Shown here piece after piece: positions 63,627 through 64,000 of a stretch of DNA of 64,000 nucleotides (positions are counted from its first letter, which is position 1; every line of letters begins with the position of its first letter). The notes beneath the pieces are model-generated. The model was not told the DNA's origin, ran no database searches, and saw nothing but the letters and a program-made list of their open reading frames with translations. Position numbers and translations under genes: made by a program. The DNA lies in the NCBI GenBank assembly GCA_965206355.1, contig OZ242212.1, positions 1,488,001 to 1,552,000 on the forward strand, given 5' to 3'. This stretch comes from Spongiihabitans sp965206355 (GTDB taxonomy: Bacteria; Pseudomonadota; Gammaproteobacteria; Arenicellales; Poriferihabitantaceae).

Positions 63627-64000
63627 ATGAAAAGCACCAGAAAACCCAAAAGCAAACTTGTCGGAAAAACTGCTGAAAAAACCGCCAGAAAAACCACAGG
63701 AAAAAAAGCAATTCTAGTCACTATCAGCGCGTTTGGCATCACCGCTATTTTGTTGTTGATTAAGTTATGGTCGAATGGCTGGGAAGTGTCTGCGCAATGT
63801 CGGGCATCAGTTGAACGCCTGTCGAATATGAATGTTGAACAGATATCGCTACTCAACGATGCTGGAAAAATTATCAAGTTTCAATCTTATATTGCCGATG
63901 ACAATAACGAGCGTGCCGATGGCTATCAACATATATGCGAGGATGTGATCAATAAAACCCATATTCTGTTTGTTTTTCCGCAGCCCATTAAGGGACGATT
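63627..64000 (+). CDS. Membrane-anchored DUF192 protein (3' end outside the window)
   Basis: An open frame from the ATG at 63627 runs to the window edge. A strongly basic N-terminus (Lys/Arg/Thr-rich, about 30 residues) precedes one membrane segment (V-T-I-S-A-F-G-I-T-A-I-L-L-L-I). The periplasmic part then reads F-Q-S-Y-I-A-D-D-N-N-E-R-A-D-G-Y and I-L-F-V-F-P-Q-P-I-K-G-R, the conserved opening of DUF192. Function of the family is unknown. Confidence 0.75.
   Translation, partial: MKSTRKPKSKLVGKTAEKTARKTTGKKAILVTISAFGITAILLLIKLWSNGWEVSAQCRASVERLSNMNVEQISLLNDAGKIIKFQSYIADDNNERADGYQHICEDVINKTHILFVFPQPIKGR

Overview
The window is chromosomal DNA of a gammaproteobacterium, most likely marine. lpoA next to rsmI, the tRNA run Gly-Cys-Leu behind uvrC-pgsA, the ftsK-lolA and crcB-serS neighbours, and dapB-carA-carB-greA are all gammaproteobacterial arrangements. 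A convincing dddP (DMSP lyase) points to a marine setting. The core genome is interspersed with mobile debris: six copies of a 139-163 bp MITE, IS256 and IS1595 remnants and a P2-like tail gene remnant.

Layout. 1-5.8 kb: lpoA (cut by the window edge), rsmI, RNase P RNA and an uncharacterised gene pair (574 aa protein plus a DUF3726-like protein). 5.9-10.8 kb: a type III restriction-modification operon, mod / DUF6680-like membrane protein / res; mod carries a 24-G tract and is out of frame (phase OFF) as read. 10.8-15 kb: efp, uvrC, pgsA and three tRNAs. 15-25 kb: a phosphoribosyltransferase, an IS256 relic, trpBA, leuCD, ahcY, metK and lgt. 25-31 kb: a thioredoxin-domain protein, then a P2-like phage scrap (E/E' with its -1 slippery site, and 5' pieces of tape-measure gene T) that carries two tandem, antisense small membrane-protein genes, then a TolC-like protein. 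31-38 kb: dddP, a TVP38/flavoprotein pair, icd and a LOG-family gene. 38-45 kb: ftsK, lolA, crcB, serS with a 43-bp tandem array grown out of its 3' end, an SDR gene and dapB. 45-53.9 kb: a catabolic and transport block (livGFHM, a substrate-binding protein, RpiR regulator, glutamine-synthetase-like ligase, N-formylglutamate amidohydrolase-like and isochorismatase-like hydrolases) bracketed by a perfect 40-bp direct repeat of the dapB 3' end, hence an insertion between dapB and carA. 54-64 kb: carAB, greA, a branching glycosyltransferase with an 11-G tract, an SLC13 permease, a GlcD-like flavoprotein and the start of a DUF192 gene.

Three themes stand out. First, contingency: poly-G tracts lie in a DNA methyltransferase gene and a surface-glycan transferase gene, so both the methylome and the cell surface could switch. 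Second, accessory cargo: the 8.9-kb block at dapB and the duplicated antisense cassettes in the phage tail remnant. Third, marine sulfur metabolism through DddP. Functions are read from motifs and synteny; no database search was possible.
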